Position numbers and translations under genes: made by a program
Part shown: piece after piece, positions 6,075 through 7,189 of the stretch
Layout of the letters: each line of letters begins with the position of its first letter
Numbering within the stretch: position 1 is the first letter of the stretch
NCBI GenBank assembly: GCA_003661745.1
Contig: QMWS01000034.1
Span: 1 to 7,189 of the forward strand
Origin: Thermoprotei archaeon
GTDB lineage: Archaea; Thermoproteota; Thermoprotei_A; Sulfolobales; NBVN01
Direction of reading: 5' to 3'
Length of the DNA: 7,189 bases
Notes under the pieces: model-generated
The model's database searches: none
The model's input: only the letters and a program-made list of their open reading frames with translations
Told to the model about the DNA's origin: nothing

Positions 6075-6998
6075 CTATTCAGAAACACTAAATACGTAAG
6101 CCCTGCAACTTAAGTTGCGAACAGTACTCAGGTACCTTAGCGCTTCCTGCCCATTAAGAATGTGACCGTTATTGAACTCTATTCGAAGCCCTTCAACAAC
6201 CATGTTCTTAATATACATCTTTATGTGTAGTGAGGCACAATTAATGCTTATGTAGAAGGTACTTCCAGATTTCTTAAGTCCTCTCAAAACATAATCCTCT
6301 ATTACCCTTAGAATTTCCTTTCCTTTAACATCTACCTGCTTGTACTTAATTAGCGTAGACTTGAGCACCACCATACTTAAGAATACATCGTCACGTAGTG
6401 CGCTTGGGTCAGCACTGAACTCTAGCCTTTTCGTCTCAATAGCCGTAAGTTCCTCAGGTTTTCTCTCCTCCTCTTTCTGTAGTAGGTTCGTGCTTCCAGA
6501 CTCTCTTACAGCTGCTAATTCTTTGGCTTTAGCACGCACTTCTCCTCTACTGTATCTTTCCTTACCGGTAATCAGAGCCTCAGCTAACAAGGGCAACTGA
6601 AAAATAAACTTATTCTTCAAGTCCTCAACAAAGGAGCTGATAATACTTGAAATAGACCTCTCTCTAAAGAACCCAGCTCTCACACTAATCCTGCACTTTA
6701 TTGTAGATCCAGCTTCCCTCGGCTCAACCCTTAGAATCACTCTAATACTAATTGACCCCATTCCAATTAGTGTTATCGTAGTTTTATTTTCCTCCGTAAT
6801 TTTTCTTAGCTTGAACTTAACGGTAAATGAGGTGCCAGCAATATTCAGCTTAGCGATAAATTCATCTAAGCTCTTAACTTCAGTCAGTGCTTCATAGATA
6901 GACCAGAGCGGTAACAGGACAGTTGGATTAGAAAGCATTTCAACTACGTCAGTAGGCTTCACATACGTCGATACTTCGAAGTAGTAGTCCAGCACCAT
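6075..6998 (-). CDS. Uncharacterised two-domain protein with N-terminal SRPBCC/START-like domain
   Basis: 307 residues, no signal peptide or membrane segment seen. Residues 1-145 have the pattern of an SRPBCC (START/CoxG-like) ligand-binding fold: an opening strand DYYFEVSTYV, helices with the NPTVLLPLW stretch (24-32), alternating strands (54-64, 73-92, 97-110) and a long closing helix (114-143, IISSFVEDLKNKF). A charged, probably flexible linker (about 146-195, Lys/Glu/Arg rich, including KEEERKPEE) leads to a C-terminal domain (about 196-307) of helices then strands: STFYISINCASLHIKMYIK, EGLRIEFNNGHILNGQEALRYL, RAYVFSVSE. The GHILNGQEAL stretch vaguely recalls DUF4388/PATAN-type domains, which is only a guess. 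The ATG has GGGAG upstream (7011-7015) and a good TATA box. No function is proposed beyond possible binding of a hydrophobic ligand. Convergent with the zinc-ribbon gene, 15 bases apart. Confidence 0.75.
   Translation of the reverse strand: MVLDYYFEVSTYVKPTDVVEMLSNPTVLLPLWSIYEALTEVKSLDEFIAKLNIAGTSFTVKFKLRKITEENKTTITLIGMGSISIRVILRVEPREAGSTIKCRISVRAGFFRERSISSIISSFVEDLKNKFIFQLPLLAEALITGKERYSRGEVRAKAKELAAVRESGSTNLLQKEEERKPEELTAIETKRLEFSADPSALRDDVFLSMVVLKSTLIKYKQVDVKGKEILRVIEDYVLRGLKKSGSTFYISINCASLHIKMYIKNMVVEGLRIEFNNGHILNGQEALRYLSTVRNLSCRAYVFSVSE
6105..6118. repeat. 14-base perfect palindrome
   Basis: GCAACTTAAGTTGC reads the same on both strands. It lies in the last codons of the SRPBCC gene (residues around RNLSC) and 46 bases beyond the stop of the convergent zinc-ribbon gene. 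One such palindrome in about 7 kb is not far from chance. Confidence 0.3.
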
Positions 6999-7054
6999 TT
7001 AAATTCTACTCTCCCTAAGATTAACTTTACGTTCTGGTGTATTTTAGTGTTTAA

Positions 7055-7062
7055 ATTTATAA
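7055..7062 (-). promoter_or_regulatory. TATA box of the SRPBCC gene
   Basis: On the minus strand TTATAAAT sits in GCTTATAAATTTAAAC, the strongest TATA-like sequence in the window. A start near 7033 would leave a leader of about 35 bases carrying GGGAG (7011-7015) before the ATG. This makes the gene separately transcribed from the upstream gatE-like gene. Confidence 0.65.
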
Positions 7063-7065
7063 GCT

Positions 7066-7070
7066 AAAAA
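7066..7070 (-). terminator. U-tract terminator after the gatE-like gene
   Basis: TTTTT on the minus strand, 20 bases past the gatE-like stop codon and just upstream of the SRPBCC TATA box. Archaeal RNA polymerase stops at short U-tracts without needing a hairpin. A single run of five is modest evidence. Confidence 0.4.
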
Positions 7071-7089
7071 CATTAGATAGCACTGCCTT

Positions 7090-7189
7090 CTAACTGTCCT
7101 GACTTGCTACGTACTCCTGAAGAATCTTCTTAACTATACTAGCTACGAGTTTACCGTCGACTCTCCCCCTAACTACAGACATCACTCTG
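7090..7189 (-). CDS. gatE: C-terminal fragment of Glu-tRNA(Gln) amidotransferase subunit E (GatE-like)
   Basis: Only the last 32 full codons are inside the window, ending in TAG; the rest lies beyond the right edge. The fragment reads RVMSVVRGRVDGKLVASIVK and then a helix ILQEYVASQDS. It matches the conserved end of the GatB/GatE YqeY-like tail, in which VM-x-x-VRG-x-VDGKLV precedes the last helix. The VDGKLV form points to archaeal GatE, which with GatD converts Glu-tRNA(Gln) to Gln-tRNA(Gln); GatB (typically ATRGKANP-like) is the alternative. The call rests on one short motif. Confidence 0.7.
   Translation of the reverse strand, partial: RVMSVVRGRVDGKLVASIVKKILQEYVASQDS

Noticed and set aside
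1..7189. CRISPR, transposon, integrase or prophage signs
   Set aside because: No regularly spaced repeats, transposase-like frames or att-type duplications were found; gene order and codon use look uniform.

Overview
The window looks like a chromosomal stretch from a thermophilic member of the Thermoproteota (Crenarchaeota). The grounds are a two-subunit glycine decarboxylase, a TFIIB-type zinc-ribbon protein, the tail of what reads as the archaea-specific amidotransferase subunit GatE, BRE/TATA-like promoters, GTG and TTG starts with short or absent leaders, and Arg/Ile codon use dominated by AGG/AGA and ATA. Genus cannot be fixed by reading alone. Genes are tightly packed and no mobile element, CRISPR array, tRNA or rRNA is visible.

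Left half (1-4196): glycine cleavage genes. gcvT (aminomethyltransferase, minus strand, last few residues lost at the left edge) diverges from gcvPA-gcvPB, the two subunits of the PLP-dependent glycine decarboxylase. gcvPA and gcvPB are separated by 7 bases, and the gcvPB Shine-Dalgarno overlaps the gcvPA stop. The roughly 180-base gap between gcvT and gcvPA carries a promoter on each side, and near each one a small inverted repeat built from the same YACCTA/TAGGTR half-sites. Together P and T proteins strip CO2 and ammonia from glycine and pass the one-carbon unit to a tetrahydrofolate- or pterin-type carrier. The lipoyl carrier (GcvH) and the dihydrolipoamide dehydrogenase they need are not in this window.

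Middle (4221-6059): a COG3199-type ATP-NAD kinase-like protein (minus) convergent with gcvPB, then a divergent small gene for a TFIIB-type zinc-ribbon protein of 192 residues. The small protein keeps the Zn ribbon and what looks like a single cyclin/HTH-like helical repeat, so it resembles a shortened TFB rather than a normal initiation factor. Their shared upstream region has two dyads.

Right end (6075-7189): a two-domain protein of unknown role (N-terminal SRPBCC/START-like fold, charged linker, unfamiliar C-terminal domain), convergent with the TFB-like gene, with a clear promoter. Behind it lie a U-tract terminator and the last 32 codons of a gatE-like gene running in from the right edge.

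Most of the window is ordinary metabolism. The parts worth a second look are the shortened TFB-like protein, the unknown SRPBCC protein, the repeated operator-like half-sites between gcvT and gcvPA, and a four-cysteine pattern in GcvT.
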